From Clostridiales bacterium (GTDB taxonomy: Bacteria > Bacillota > Clostridia > Lachnospirales > Lachnospiraceae), in contig QAKV01000028.1 of the NCBI GenBank assembly GCA_003343625.1, forward strand, positions 62,001-126,000: DNA of 64,000 nucleotides, written 5' to 3'. Made by a program: the position numbers and the translations under genes. The notes below the pieces were generated by a model. It searched no databases. It saw only the letters and a list, made by a program, of their open reading frames with translations, and was not told the origin of the DNA. Of the stretch, positions 34,276 through 43,495 are shown in pieces. Every line of letters starts with the position of its first letter. Position 1 is the first letter of the stretch.

Positions 34276-34339
34276 GGGAACAGGCACGCGCTGAAAGACA
34301 GGGCGGGCTATTCGGAAAACAGACAGGGGAGACAATCTG

Positions 34340-36253
34340 ATGATGATGATAATCGATATAGCGGCTTTCTGCCTGCTGATCCTGTGTTTGAGCATTTATT
34401 TTGAGGAGAAGATCGCAGATGTCCTGCCCATGGGCGTTTGTTTGCTGATGTTTGCGCTTTACGGTCTCGCATTTTGGGACAGGCTTTCCTGGATCGATGG
34501 GGCAGGGGCCGTTTTTTTGCTGTTTTGGCTGTGCTGGCTGGCCTTTGCGGGCAGAGAAAAACGGAAGAAATTCTTTTCAGGCGCCAGCAGGGCCCTGTGC
34601 CATATTTCCGTGCCGACGGCGGCCGTCGCCCTCGGGGGCGCAGCTCTTTTGATGAGCGGCCGGGTTGCTACCTGGTGGGACGACCTGAACTTCTGGGCCA
34701 CGGACGTGAAGGCGCTGTACGGGCTGGACGGCTTCGCGGCCCGTTATACCAATGCGGCATCCGAATTCGGGGACTATCCGCCGGGCCTCCAACTGCTGAA
34801 ATGGTGGTTTGTGCACTGGAATCCGGAGCGCTTTTCGGAAGGACTGATGTTCGCCGGCTATGCTTTCGGCGTATTCGCCTTCCTGGTACCGCTCCTGGGC
34901 AAACTGAAGGGGAAAAATCCGGCGGTGGCCGCAGCTTCCGTCCTATGTCTCTGGGCGTTTCCCAGCGTCGCGGAAGTCTTCTACTGCCAGGGAATGTGCG
35001 CGGATCTGGCCATGGCTGTGATCTACGGTGCGTTTTTGGCGGCCGTATTCGATGAGACGGGCCATCGGAAGACGTTCTACTGGCTCCGTCTGGCGCTGTA
35101 TCTGAGCGCGCTGGTGCTCATCAAGTCCGTGGGCTTTCTGTGGGCGGCTTTCGGCCTGGCTTTTTTGTGGATCCGCTTTTTGCAGCGGGCCCGCAGGGGG
35201 GAGGGGAGAACGATCCGACCGCTTCTGTTGGTGACGGCGGCGCCTGTTTTGTCCGGCGGCAGCTGGATGCTGTTCTGCCTTTTGATGCGGCGGGTGGCCA
35301 AACTTACCGGAGCTGCTGTATCCATGGCGGCGGGCAACTTGCCGGTGCTTCTGCCGGAAACCAGGCGAACCCTGCTTTCCTCTTTCGCGGAGGCTTTCGT
35401 CTTCTGGCCGTTGCACCGGGGAACCACCTGGGGAATAGATTTCTCACCCCTGGGCCTCTTTTGCACGATCTGTCTGATTCTGTTTCTCCTGTGCAAAAAG
35501 AAGTTCGTTTCCCGGGAGGACGCCAGGCTGCTGGGCGTATTCCTGCCGGCCAGCGGGCTGATTTTCTACGGGATCAACCTGGTGAGCCACCTGACTATCT
35601 TCGCGGCGGAAACCCAGTACCTGGAACCCTTCGGAATGGTCTCATCCATCGAACGCTACGGCGCGCCTTTTACGATAGGATCGCTGTGTTTGCTGGCATC
35701 TCTGTATCTGTCCCGGGATCGGGGGGAGGAATGTCGAAAGGGGTATTGGCCCCTTCGGTTCTGGCACCGCTACAAATCCTGGCTGATCTGTCTGGCCTTT
35801 GTCGCCGCCAGCGCGCACTGGCCTCAGGTATGGCAGGGATTCTGGGGATACCGGCAGACTCGGGAGGCGGATCTGTCCGCCCGAAAAGAGATGATTTCAG
35901 AGGATTCGCAGCGGTTTCTGGAAACGATCGGCGGAATGGACTATGGGGATGGAATGCGCGTGCTGTATTGCAGGGACGCGGCGGAAAATCAATGGGTGAA
36001 AAATACCTATGTGGCCTTTGAGGCCTCCCCGGTCTCTCTGCTCTTCGCTGCCCTGGATCCGGAGACCATGGGATCCTCTGAGGTTTTAAACGCAGCACAA
36101 TCTTCTCATGCGGGCTATCTGTACTGCGATCCGATACAGGGAGATGCGAAAAAACTGTTTTCGGAATTTAACCGGGAATTTCGAACCGGGACGCTATATC
36201 GGATCCTTTGGGACGAGGGCGTGATGAAACTGGAGGAGGTATCGTTGAAATGA
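34340..36253 (+). CDS. Polytopic membrane glycosyltransferase (GT-C type) candidate
   Basis: 637 residues with roughly 11-12 membrane segments. The first large extracytoplasmic loop has WWDDLNFWATDVKALY (near 112-127) and FGDYPPGLQLLKWW (near 143-156). The acidic pair plus the YPPG motif is characteristic of GT-C enzymes that use polyprenyl-phosphate sugars (PMT/ArnT style). The last 150 residues after the final segment are soluble. A triple ATG (34340, 34343, 34346) follows AGGGGAG. The next gene overlaps by 4 bp and encodes a GT2-GtrA fusion that could make and flip the lipid-linked donor. The acceptor is unknown; a wall glycan or membrane-anchored polymer is likely. Confidence 0.7.
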   Translation: MMMIIDIAAFCLLILCLSIYFEEKIADVLPMGVCLLMFALYGLAFWDRLSWIDGAGAVFLLFWLCWLAFAGREKRKKFFSGASRALCHISVPTAAVALGGAALLMSGRVATWWDDLNFWATDVKALYGLDGFAARYTNAASEFGDYPPGLQLLKWWFVHWNPERFSEGLMFAGYAFGVFAFLVPLLGKLKGKNPAVAAASVLCLWAFPSVAEVFYCQGMCADLAMAVIYGAFLAAVFDETGHRKTFYWLRLALYLSALVLIKSVGFLWAAFGLAFLWIRFLQRARRGEGRTIRPLLLVTAAPVLSGGSWMLFCLLMRRVAKLTGAAVSMAAGNLPVLLPETRRTLLSSFAEAFVFWPLHRGTTWGIDFSPLGLFCTICLILFLLCKKKFVSREDARLLGVFLPASGLIFYGINLVSHLTIFAAETQYLEPFGMVSSIERYGAPFTIGSLCLLASLYLSRDRGEECRKGYWPLRFWHRYKSWLICLAFVAASAHWPQVWQGFWGYRQTREADLSARKEMISEDSQRFLETIGGMDYGDGMRVLYCRDAAENQWVKNTYVAFEASPVSLLFAALDPETMGSSEVLNAAQSSHAGYLYCDPIQGDAKKLFSEFNREFRTGTLYRILWDEGVMKLEEVSLK

Positions 36254-37308
36254 CGGAAATAAAAGGAATTCCGGTGGTGATTCCGGCCTATGAGCCGGAC
36301 GAAAAAATGCTGGGCCTGCTCGGGGATCTGCAAAAAGAGGGGCTCGGACCGGCGATCGTGGTGGATGACGGCAGCGGGCCGGAATACGGTGAGCTATTCG
36401 AACGGGCGCGGTCAGAATACGGGGCAAAAGTGCTCCGCCATGCGGTGAATCTGGGAAAGGGGAGAGCGCTGAAAACGGCCTTCAACGAATGCCTGCAAAG
36501 CGTTCCGGACGCCGTCGGCTGTGTGACGGCGGACAGCGACGGTCAGCATACTGCGGCCAGCATCCGCAAATGCATGGAGGCGATGGCAGAGCATCCCATG
36601 GCCCTGGTGCTGGGATGCCGGAATTTTGACGAAAAGGGCGTGCCCGCCCGGTCGTCTTTCGGCAACAAGGCTACACGGCTGGTGCTGCGATACCTGGTGG
36701 GAGTTGCGGTTTCCGATACCCAGACCGGCCTGCGAGGCATTCCGAGAGGGCTGATGGCGCGGCTGATGAACGTTTCCGGCGAGCGGTTCGAATTCGAAAC
36801 CAATATGTTGCTGGAGGCGAAGGCGGCCCAGATTCCAATTCTGGAAGTGCCGATCCCCACCATTTATCTGGAGAAAAACAAGAGCAGCCATTTCAGGCCC
36901 ATTCGGGATTCTGCGAGGATTTATGGGATGTTTGGAAAATTCCTGTTTTCTTCGCTGTCTTCCAGCGTCCTGGATCTGATTTTGTTCTCCCTGTTCTGCG
37001 CCCTGCTGCGGGATAAGACGCTGCTGTATGCCGATTACATCGTGCTGTCTACCGTGGCTGCCCGGGTACTGTCTTCGCTCTATAATTTCGGCATCAACTA
37101 TCGGGTGGTGTTCAAAAGCGGCGAAGCGGTATGGAAATCGGCGGTGAAATATTTTATCCTGGCTGCGATCCAGATGAGCTGCAGCGCGTTTCTGGTGAGC
37201 CTGATCCATTCCTTTACCGGAGGATGGGAAATCGCGGTCAAGATCCCGGTGGACGTGCTGCTGTTCTTCGTGAGCTTCTGGATCCAGCGGGAAGCGGTCT
37301 ACCGATAG
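36250..37308 (+). CDS. GT2-GtrA fusion: polyprenyl-phosphate sugar synthase and flippase
   Basis: 352 residues. Residues 6-225 are a dolichyl-phosphate-mannose-synthase-like GT2 domain: IPVVIPAYEPDE, VVDDGSG, VTADSDGQH (DXD-like) and SDTQTGLRGIPR. Residues 230-350 form four membrane segments of the GtrA family. The pair should place a sugar on undecaprenyl phosphate and help move it to the outer face for the GT-C enzyme encoded just upstream. ATG 36250 overlaps the previous stop (ATGA), with GGAGG 10 bp before it. Both halves in one chain is common in clostridia. The sugar is not known. Confidence 0.88.
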   Translation: MTEIKGIPVVIPAYEPDEKMLGLLGDLQKEGLGPAIVVDDGSGPEYGELFERARSEYGAKVLRHAVNLGKGRALKTAFNECLQSVPDAVGCVTADSDGQHTAASIRKCMEAMAEHPMALVLGCRNFDEKGVPARSSFGNKATRLVLRYLVGVAVSDTQTGLRGIPRGLMARLMNVSGERFEFETNMLLEAKAAQIPILEVPIPTIYLEKNKSSHFRPIRDSARIYGMFGKFLFSSLSSSVLDLILFSLFCALLRDKTLLYADYIVLSTVAARVLSSLYNFGINYRVVFKSGEAVWKSAVKYFILAAIQMSCSAFLVSLIHSFTGGWEIAVKIPVDVLLFFVSFWIQREAVYR

Positions 37309-37330
37309 AAAACGGAAAGGAGGGGCGGAT

Positions 37331-38830
37331 TTGTCTTTTCAGTCTTATGGTTTTTTGGGACTTGTGGCGGTCTCTCTGTGCCTTTATTATGCGGTTCCTT
37401 CCAGGATGCGGCTGTGGGTTTTGCTGGCGGCAAACGCGGCTTTCTTCCTGTGGGCGGATGCGGTTTCGGGGATCTGGTTGCTGTTCTCCATCCTCTCTAC
37501 CTGGGGATGTGCCCTGGTGGCAGAACGGTTGAAATCCCCTCGGGCGAAGCGGCTTCTCGTAGTGTCCTGTCTGATCCTCAACTTCGGCATTTTGGCTGTA
37601 TTCCGCTATTTCCCCGTGTGGGAAACGCTGATTAACCGGACTTTTGGCCACGGTCTGGCGGTGGTACGGCTGGATGTAGCCCGAAGGATGAACCTGGCAG
37701 CGCCCATCGGCATTTCATTCTATACCCTGCAGGCCGCAGGATATTTGCTGGATACGGCCTCTGGAAAATATAGAGCGCAGAAACACCTGGGACGATATGC
37801 GGCCTTCGTTTCTTTTTTCCCAAATCTGTCCAGCGGCCCGATCGAGAGAGGGGAACATTTCCTTCCTCAGCTTCGGGAAGCGTTGACCAAGAAGCGTCGG
37901 GAGCTGTTCGACTATGATCGGTTTGTTCAGGGACTGATCGGAATTTTGCTCGGCCTTTTCATGAAGCTGGTGATCGCTGACCGGGCTGCGGTTTTGGTGG
38001 ATCATCTCTTCGGCATGTATGAGGATGGCAACAGTTTCACCATGCTGATGGCAGCCCTGTTCTATTCCGTTCAGCTGTACTGCGATTTCGCCAGCTATTC
38101 CTGCATCGCGGCGGGTGTAGCGAGGCTATTCTGTTTCGAGCTGATCCCGAATTTCCGGCAACCGTATTTCGCAGCGGGATTTTCGGATTTCTGGCGCCGC
38201 TGGCACATTTCTCTGAGCAGCTGGCTGCGGGATTACCTATACATTCCGTTGGGAGGGAACCGGAAAGGAAGGTTTCGTAAATACGCCAATCTGCTGGTGG
38301 TATTTCTGGCCAGCGGCCTGTGGCACGGCGGGGCGCCCACCTTTCTGGTCTGGGGACTTTTGCACGGCCTGCTTCTGGTAGCGGAGGATTTCTGGCATTT
38401 CGTCTGGGGCAAATGCCGGAAAGGGCGTCCTTTGCCGTTTCGGAGTCTGCTGCGGGCTGCGGGCAGCTGCCTGACCTTTTCGGCTGTGACCTGCCTCTGG
38501 ATCGTATTTCGCAGCGAGACGCTGCCCATGGCATGGGTCTGTCTGAAAAATCTGTTCACCCGCTGGCAAGGGTTCGCCTTTGCGAAGGAGTTTTTGTATG
38601 CCATGGGCCTGAACCGGACGGAATTCTGGATCGCGGTGGTGGCGGCTTTGCTGCTTTTTATCCTGGACCTGGTCTCCGAGAGGACAAAGGAGGAGCCGTT
38701 TTTATGGATCTATCGTTCTCCTTTCCCCCTGCGCTGGGGAATTTGTCTCATCCTTCTTGTGTCGACCTTCATTTTCGGAAGGTACGGCACGGGATATGAC
38801 GCTGCCGGTTTCATCTATCTGAATTTCTGA
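37331..38830 (+). CDS. MBOAT O-acyltransferase (AlgI/DltB-like)
   Basis: 499 residues, about 11-12 membrane segments. MBOAT signatures include NLSSGPIERGEHFLPQL, FCFELIPNFRQPYFAAGFSDFWRRWHISLSSWL and YIPLGGNRKG. The catalytic histidines are in SGLWHGG and WGLLHGLL. It moves an acyl group, probably acetyl, across the membrane for transfer to an exported glycan. The start is TTG 37331 behind AAAGGAGGGG. The next gene, 12 bp downstream, is an SGNH-like protein, the usual partner in AlgI/AlgJ-type systems. A D-alanyl (DltB) role is less likely because dltA and dltC are absent. Confidence 0.9.
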   Translation: MSFQSYGFLGLVAVSLCLYYAVPSRMRLWVLLAANAAFFLWADAVSGIWLLFSILSTWGCALVAERLKSPRAKRLLVVSCLILNFGILAVFRYFPVWETLINRTFGHGLAVVRLDVARRMNLAAPIGISFYTLQAAGYLLDTASGKYRAQKHLGRYAAFVSFFPNLSSGPIERGEHFLPQLREALTKKRRELFDYDRFVQGLIGILLGLFMKLVIADRAAVLVDHLFGMYEDGNSFTMLMAALFYSVQLYCDFASYSCIAAGVARLFCFELIPNFRQPYFAAGFSDFWRRWHISLSSWLRDYLYIPLGGNRKGRFRKYANLLVVFLASGLWHGGAPTFLVWGLLHGLLLVAEDFWHFVWGKCRKGRPLPFRSLLRAAGSCLTFSAVTCLWIVFRSETLPMAWVCLKNLFTRWQGFAFAKEFLYAMGLNRTEFWIAVVAALLLFILDLVSERTKEEPFLWIYRSPFPLRWGICLILLVSTFIFGRYGTGYDAAGFIYLNF

Positions 38831-38842
38831 CAGGAGGCTCGA

Positions 38843-39853
38843 ATGAAGAAAAAAGGAATCCGCCTGCTGTGCTTCGTCTGCCTGGCAATATTCGCACTGT
38901 ATCTGGCGGACTGCGCGCTGTGCGTCAAGTCGCCCCACGGGGTGGATCAGATGCGGTATCTGTACGCCCAACCCCGGGGGAAAATCGACGTGTTGTTTTT
39001 AGGAACCAGCCACGTGCATTGTAACGTGGATACGCAAATCCTGTGGGATGATTACGGGATAGCGGCTTATTTGTGTACAGGGGCCGAACAGCCCCTCTGG
39101 AACAGTTACCACGCGCTGAAGGAAGCGCTCAAGACTCAGAAACCGGGGCTGGTGGTGCTGGATCTGTTCGGGCCCGCACGCTTTTCCGACGATTATCAGG
39201 AAAAGTGGCTGGATGAAAACCTGGGGGGAATGAAAAGATCCCTGAACAAACTCGCCGCAGTGAAAGCCAGTACTCCCGTAAATCGGATGGAATTTTTCCT
39301 GGGCTATCCCAGATATCATGACCGGTATGATGAACTGACCGGCGAGGATTTCCGGATTTTTTTCTGGAACAGGGGAGAAATGGCCCGATGGAAAGGATAT
39401 ACGCCTCTGGTCAGCCATGCGCAGCTGACGGAGCCGGATATGAGCCATGTGACGGGCAGCAGGCCCCTGACGGAAAAGTCTCAGCACTATTTCGACAAAA
39501 TCGCAGCGTTGACGCAGGAGGAAGGGATCGATCTCGCCCTGATGAGCGCACCCTATCTGCTGGAAGAGGAAGATCAGGAAGCGTACAATTTCCTGAAAGA
39601 GCTGGCGGAAGAGAGGGGGATTTTGTTTCTGAACAGCAATACCGCTGCCTGTTACCGGCAGATGGGGCTGGATTTCTCGACGGATTACGCGGATCACGCC
39701 CATCTCAACGAGGGCGGAAGCGCGAAATTCACCAGATTTCTGGGGGATTGGCTCAAAGCGAACTACCGGCTTCCGGATCGCAGGAAGGAGAGCGGATACG
39801 GATCCTGGGAAAATCAGATCCGCAGGAGGGAGACCGCGGAAACGGCGGAATGA
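38843..39853 (+). CDS. SGNH-like acyltransferase partner (AlgJ/DltD-like), membrane-anchored
   Basis: 336 residues. One N-terminal membrane segment (about 5-24) puts the rest outside the cell. The SGNH block I equivalent is FLGTSHVHCNVD (Ser near 54), and the block V Asp-His pair is in YADHAHLNEGG (near 285-288). The block I GDS is GTS here, as in AlgJ/AlgX-type glycan acetyltransferases. Start ATG 38843 follows ACAGGAGG. With the MBOAT it should form an O-acetylation machine, the MBOAT supplying the acyl group and this protein placing it on the polymer. The C-terminal tail is charged and repetitive (RRRETAETAE). Confidence 0.75.
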   Translation: MKKKGIRLLCFVCLAIFALYLADCALCVKSPHGVDQMRYLYAQPRGKIDVLFLGTSHVHCNVDTQILWDDYGIAAYLCTGAEQPLWNSYHALKEALKTQKPGLVVLDLFGPARFSDDYQEKWLDENLGGMKRSLNKLAAVKASTPVNRMEFFLGYPRYHDRYDELTGEDFRIFFWNRGEMARWKGYTPLVSHAQLTEPDMSHVTGSRPLTEKSQHYFDKIAALTQEEGIDLALMSAPYLLEEEDQEAYNFLKELAEERGILFLNSNTAACYRQMGLDFSTDYADHAHLNEGGSAKFTRFLGDWLKANYRLPDRRKESGYGSWENQIRRRETAETAE

Positions 39854-39924
39854 ACGGAGCCTGGCGGGAAGTTCTAAACGGGAAGGTTTTTTTCATAGAA
39901 TAGGGAAAAAGCCCGGGAGCAGCC

Positions 39925-41061
39925 ATGCGGTTTGGAAAATATCAGGCGGCGATTCTGATCGAACTTCTGTTGATCCTGATCCTGGTCAGCGGACTTTTTC
40001 TGGACAGGGAGCAGTCGGAAACGGTTTCGGCAAACCTTCGGATCGGCTGGCAGAATACGGCCGAGGGAAAGCAGGATTATATCAAGTGGGTGGATTTCAC
40101 GGTACCCTGCGAGGCGCTGGACTTCGCTTATGAACAGGATGTGAAGGCCCATGAAGCGGGCACCCGCCTGGATTGGGTCTGTCTGCTGGCCCATACGGCG
40201 GCGAAGTGGGGGGGACAGTTCGACAGCCGGGCGATGGCGGAGATGGAAAAGACGGCGGCAAAGGCCATGGAGGAGGCGGATGCGACCCGGACGGCCACGG
40301 ACGCGATCGACGCCGCGGGCGCGGATTTGAAGTACTATCCTTATTATAAAGAAGCCTATGGCGCCGTGCTGTCCGGCATGGTGGGGGAGTATGAGAGGCA
40401 AACGAAGCAGGAGGACGGAACTGTCGTCTGGGAGAAAGTTTACGGGCTGAAAGCCTATTCCCCCATTGCGAAGGGGTTCGACTATTCGGATTACGACGAT
40501 TTCGGCGCTACCCGGAGTTACGGATACAGCCGGCCCCACCTGGGGCACGATATGATGGGACAGGTGGGCACGCCCATCATCGCTATCGAATCCGGCTATG
40601 TGGAAGTGTTGGGCTGGAATCAGTACGGGGGATGGCGGATCGGAATCCGCAGCTTCGACCAAAAGAGGTATTACTACTACGCCCATTTGCGGCAAAATTA
40701 TCCCTATCAGTCCGATTTAAAGGAGGGAGATGCGGTGACGGCCGGTCAGGTTATCGGCTATATGGGGCATACGGGCTACAGCACCACGGAAAACGTGAAC
40801 AATATCAAGACTACTCATTTGCATTGGGGGATGGAGCTGATCTTCGACGAATCCCAGAAGGAATCGAACAACGAGATCTGGATCGACTGCTATCAACTGA
40901 GCCGTTTCCTGCGAAAGCACAGGAGCGAGACGGCGAAGGTGGAGGGCACGAAGGAATGGCGCCGGGTGCTGGAAATGAGGGATCCTGCCGTGGAGGAGTG
41001 GGAGAAGAGCCGGGAGCAATCCCCCCCGCGTGTCCGGAATGGTGCAGAAAATGCCGGATGA
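39925..41061 (+). CDS. Membrane-anchored M23 (LytM-type) metallopeptidase
   Basis: 378 residues. A membrane anchor (about 8-27) precedes a helical region (about 40-165). A LytM domain with zinc ligands in RPHLGHDMMG (H and D of the HxxxD motif) and TTHLHWGMEL (HLH) lies around 205-315. The full ligand set suggests an active enzyme that cuts peptidoglycan cross-links. The N-terminal domain resembles lysozyme-like or spore-associated linker regions but is not identified. It ends the envelope cassette, 71 bp after the SGNH-like gene, and precedes the thiolase promoter. No terminator is obvious in between. Confidence 0.88.
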   Translation: MRFGKYQAAILIELLLILILVSGLFLDREQSETVSANLRIGWQNTAEGKQDYIKWVDFTVPCEALDFAYEQDVKAHEAGTRLDWVCLLAHTAAKWGGQFDSRAMAEMEKTAAKAMEEADATRTATDAIDAAGADLKYYPYYKEAYGAVLSGMVGEYERQTKQEDGTVVWEKVYGLKAYSPIAKGFDYSDYDDFGATRSYGYSRPHLGHDMMGQVGTPIIAIESGYVEVLGWNQYGGWRIGIRSFDQKRYYYYAHLRQNYPYQSDLKEGDAVTAGQVIGYMGHTGYSTTENVNNIKTTHLHWGMELIFDESQKESNNEIWIDCYQLSRFLRKHRSETAKVEGTKEWRRVLEMRDPAVEEWEKSREQSPPRVRNGAENAG

Positions 41062-41074
41062 GGCCGAATTTTGC

Positions 41075-41103
41075 TTGCCCTGTCCCAAGCGGTATGTTAT
41101 AAT
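41075..41103 (+). promoter_or_regulatory. Promoter of the butyryl-CoA operon
   Basis: TTGCCC (41075-41080), a 17-bp spacer and TATAAT (41098-41103) with extended TGT. The leader is about 77 nt, ending in GGAGGAAG before ATG 41188. Confidence 0.72.
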
Positions 41104-41117
41104 ATTCACAGCGGGCA

Positions 41118-41135
41118 ATGACAAAAAATTAACAA
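41118..41135 (+). promoter_or_regulatory. Possible Rex operator
   Basis: ATGACAA-AAAA-TTAACAA matches the clostridial Rex consensus TTGTTAA-N4-TTAACAA at 11 of 14 fixed positions, with one half perfect. It lies about 15 bp after the -10, where a redox-sensing repressor would block transcription. Rex control of this pathway is known in other clostridia. Confidence 0.45.
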
Positions 41136-41187
41136 TTTGTGTTGAGCCCGATTTTCAGGTATCTTTAAATCAAATGGAGGAAGAGAC

Positions 41188-42369
41188 ATGGCTAAGAAAA
41201 TCGTTTTAGCAGGTGCCTGCCGTACGGCGATCGGCGTTATGGGAGGCACATTGAGCACCACACCGGCTGCGGACCTGGGTGCGATCGTGATTAAGGAAGC
41301 TTTAAACAGAGCGGGCGTTCCGGCTGACCAGGTGGATCAGGTTTATATGGGATGCGTCATTCAGGCTGGACAGGGTCAGAACGTAGCGCGCCAGTCTTCC
41401 ATCAAGGCAGGTCTTCCGATCGAAGTTCCGGCCGTTACGGTGAACGTGGTCTGCGGCTCCGGATTGAACTGCGTGAATATGGCAGCGCAGATGATCGCGG
41501 CAGGCGAAGCGGATATCGTGGTAGCCGGCGGTATGGAAAACATGTCTATGGCTCCTTACGCTGTAATGCAGGGTCGTTACGGCTATAGAATGAACGACGG
41601 CAAGCTGGTGGACACCATGGTTCACGATGCGCTGTGGGAAGCGTTTAACGACTATCATATGGGCATCACGGCGGAGAATATCTGCGATCAGTGGGGCATC
41701 ACAAGAGAAGAGCTGGATGTATTCGCTGCGAAATCTCAGCAGAAGGCATGCGCGGCTCAGGAAGCAGGCGCATTCGATAAGGAAATCGTGCCCGTTACCG
41801 TGAAGAAGAAAAAAGAAACCATCGAGTTCAAGAAGGATGAGGGTCCCCGTCCCGGCACCACCGCCGAGAGCATCGCGAGACTTCGCCCTGCATTCAAGAA
41901 GGATGGCCTGGTGACTGCGGGCAACGCTTCCGGCATCAATGACGGCGCTGCGGCAGTGATCGTGATGAGCGAAGAGAAGGCAAAAGAGCTGGGCGTGAAG
42001 CCCATGGCGACCTGGGTTGCGGGCGCGCTGGCAGGCGTGGATCCCACCATCATGGGCATCGGCCCCGTGGCTGCGACCAAGAAGGTGATGGCGAAGACCG
42101 GTATGAAGATCGAAGACTTCGACGTCATCGAAGCCAACGAAGCGTTCGCAGCGCAGTCCATCGCTGTTCAAAGAGAGCTGGGCTTCACCGACGAGCAGCT
42201 CAACCCCAACGGCGGCGCCATCGCCCTGGGTCATCCGGTAGGCGCTTCCGGCTGCCGTATCCTGGTGACTCTGCTGCATGAGATGGAAGCGAAGGATTTG
42301 AAGAAAGGCCTGGCGACCCTCTGCATCGGCGGCGGCATGGGATGCGCGACCATCGTGGAGAGAGACTGA
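41188..42369 (+). CDS. thlA: Acetyl-CoA acetyltransferase (thiolase)
   Basis: 393 residues. It condenses two acetyl-CoA to acetoacetyl-CoA, the first step of butyrate synthesis. The nucleophile is C89 in NVVCGSGLNC, with the GHPVG histidine and the second Cys in CIGGGMGCA, all at usual places. It opens the butyryl-CoA operon behind GGAGGAAG. The downstream gap of 290 bp carries a hairpin and a repeat element, which could lower read-through into crt. The codon use of this block (more regular, abundant GCG/CTG/AAG) differs slightly from the polysaccharide genes, as expected for high expression. Confidence 0.96.
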   Translation: MAKKIVLAGACRTAIGVMGGTLSTTPAADLGAIVIKEALNRAGVPADQVDQVYMGCVIQAGQGQNVARQSSIKAGLPIEVPAVTVNVVCGSGLNCVNMAAQMIAAGEADIVVAGGMENMSMAPYAVMQGRYGYRMNDGKLVDTMVHDALWEAFNDYHMGITAENICDQWGITREELDVFAAKSQQKACAAQEAGAFDKEIVPVTVKKKKETIEFKKDEGPRPGTTAESIARLRPAFKKDGLVTAGNASGINDGAAAVIVMSEEKAKELGVKPMATWVAGALAGVDPTIMGIGPVAATKKVMAKTGMKIEDFDVIEANEAFAAQSIAVQRELGFTDEQLNPNGGAIALGHPVGASGCRILVTLLHEMEAKDLKKGLATLCIGGGMGCATIVERD

Positions 42370-42393
42370 TCTTTCAAAGAAGACTGAAAACCT

Positions 42394-42423
42394 GGAGAAT
42401 GGCTCAGCTTTGAGACATTCTCC
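42394..42423 (+). terminator. Hairpin between thlA and crt (attenuator-like)
   Basis: GGAGAATG-G-CTCA pairs with TGAG-A-CATTCTCC around GCTT. No T-run follows, so partial termination or 3'-end protection of the thlA message is more likely than full termination. Confidence 0.5.
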
Positions 42424-42490
42424 TAACTATGTATAAACCACATACGCCGGACGGCCTCCCGAAGGCGGAGGCGGACAGAAAAGGCGGGAA

Positions 42491-42662
42491 GATTGGAAAA
42501 AGCGGTCGATAACGCATTTCCCAATCCGGATTTGTGCCGAAGCGTCACAAATCCTCAGAATCGAGATTCTGTTTTTCGGGAGTTCGATTCTTGCGCAGCG
42601 CCGAATTGAGGATTCGGCGCGCGTTCCCCAGCGTAAAACGCTTCGGAATGGAGGAAAAAATG
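42491..42662 (+). repeat. Intergenic hairpin leader repeat, copy A (full)
   Basis: A run of stem-loops: GATTGGAAAAAGCG/CGCATTTCCCAATC, GATTTGTG/CACAAATC, CCGAATT/GGATTCGG and AGCGT-AAA-ACGCT. It then reads TTCGGAATGGAGGAAAA into the crt start codon. A shortened copy (53473-53580) precedes cotH and shares the first 50 and last 55 bp. The element carries the gene's ribosome binding site. Confidence 0.7.
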
Positions 42663-43445
42663 GAATACATTTTGTACGAACAGAAAGGGCAGTACGCGAT
42701 CATCACCATCAACCGCGAGAGAGCGCTCAATGCGCTCAACTCCGCGGTTCTGGACGAGCTGGATAAGACGCTGGACGGCGTTGACCTGAATACGGTCAGA
42801 TGCCTGATCCTCACCGGCGCGGGACAGAAGTCCTTCGTGGCGGGCGCGGACATCGGCGAGATGAGCACCCTGACGAAGGCGGAAGGCGAAGCCTTCGGCA
42901 AGAAGGGCAACGACGTGTTCCGCAGGCTGGAGACCTTCCCGATTCCTGTGATCGCGGCGGTGAACGGCTTTGCGCTGGGCGGTGGCTGCGAGATCTCCAT
43001 GAGCTGCGACATCCGCATCTGTTCCGAGAACGCCGTATTCGGGCAGCCCGAAGTGGGGCTGGGCATCACCCCCGGCTTCGGCGGCACCCAGAGGTTGGCG
43101 CGTCTGGTAGGCGCGGGCATGGCCAAGCAGATGATTTACACCGCGCGCAACATCAAGGCGGACGAAGCGTACAGGATCGGCCTTGTCAATGCGGTTTATC
43201 CGCAGGACGAGCTGATGGCAGCGGCGGAGAAGATGGCTGCGACCATCGCGAAGAACGCCCCCATCGCAGTGCGTAACTGCAAGAAGGCGATCAACGAAGG
43301 TCTGGACGCTGACATGGATCAGGCCATCGTCATCGAAGAGAAACTGTTCGGCGACTGCTTCGAGACCGAAGATCAGAAGTACGGCATGGCCTTTTTCCTG
43401 GACAAGAACAAGGAAAAGGTCAAAGAGCCTTTCAAGAACTGCTGA
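42660..43445 (+). CDS. crt: Short-chain enoyl-CoA hydratase (crotonase)
   Basis: 261 residues. It hydrates crotonyl-CoA reversibly to 3-hydroxybutyryl-CoA. The oxyanion-hole and CoA segments are in [11 protein letters not shown] and [16 protein letters not shown]. The two catalytic glutamates lie in the GGGCE and [20 protein letters not shown] regions. ATG 42660 was chosen with GGAGG 7 bp before it; the ATG at 42648 overlaps that ribosome binding site. Its leader is the repeat element described at 42491-42662. hbd follows after 50 bp. Confidence 0.96.
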   Translation: MEYILYEQKGQYAIITINRERALNALNSAVLDELDKTLDGVDLNTVRCLILTGAGQKSFVAGADIGEMSTLTKAEGEAFGKKGNDVFRRLETFPIPVIAAVNGFALGGGCEISMSCDIRICSENAVFGQPEVGLGITPGFGGTQRLARLVGAGMAKQMIYTARNIKADEAYRIGLVNAVYPQDELMAAAEKMAATIAKNAPIAVRNCKKAINEGLDADMDQAIVIEEKLFGDCFETEDQKYGMAFFLDKNKEKVKEPFKNC

Positions 43446-43495
43446 AGGATAACAGTCAATTCAAAATTTCAATCATATATCAGGAGGATTTTATC

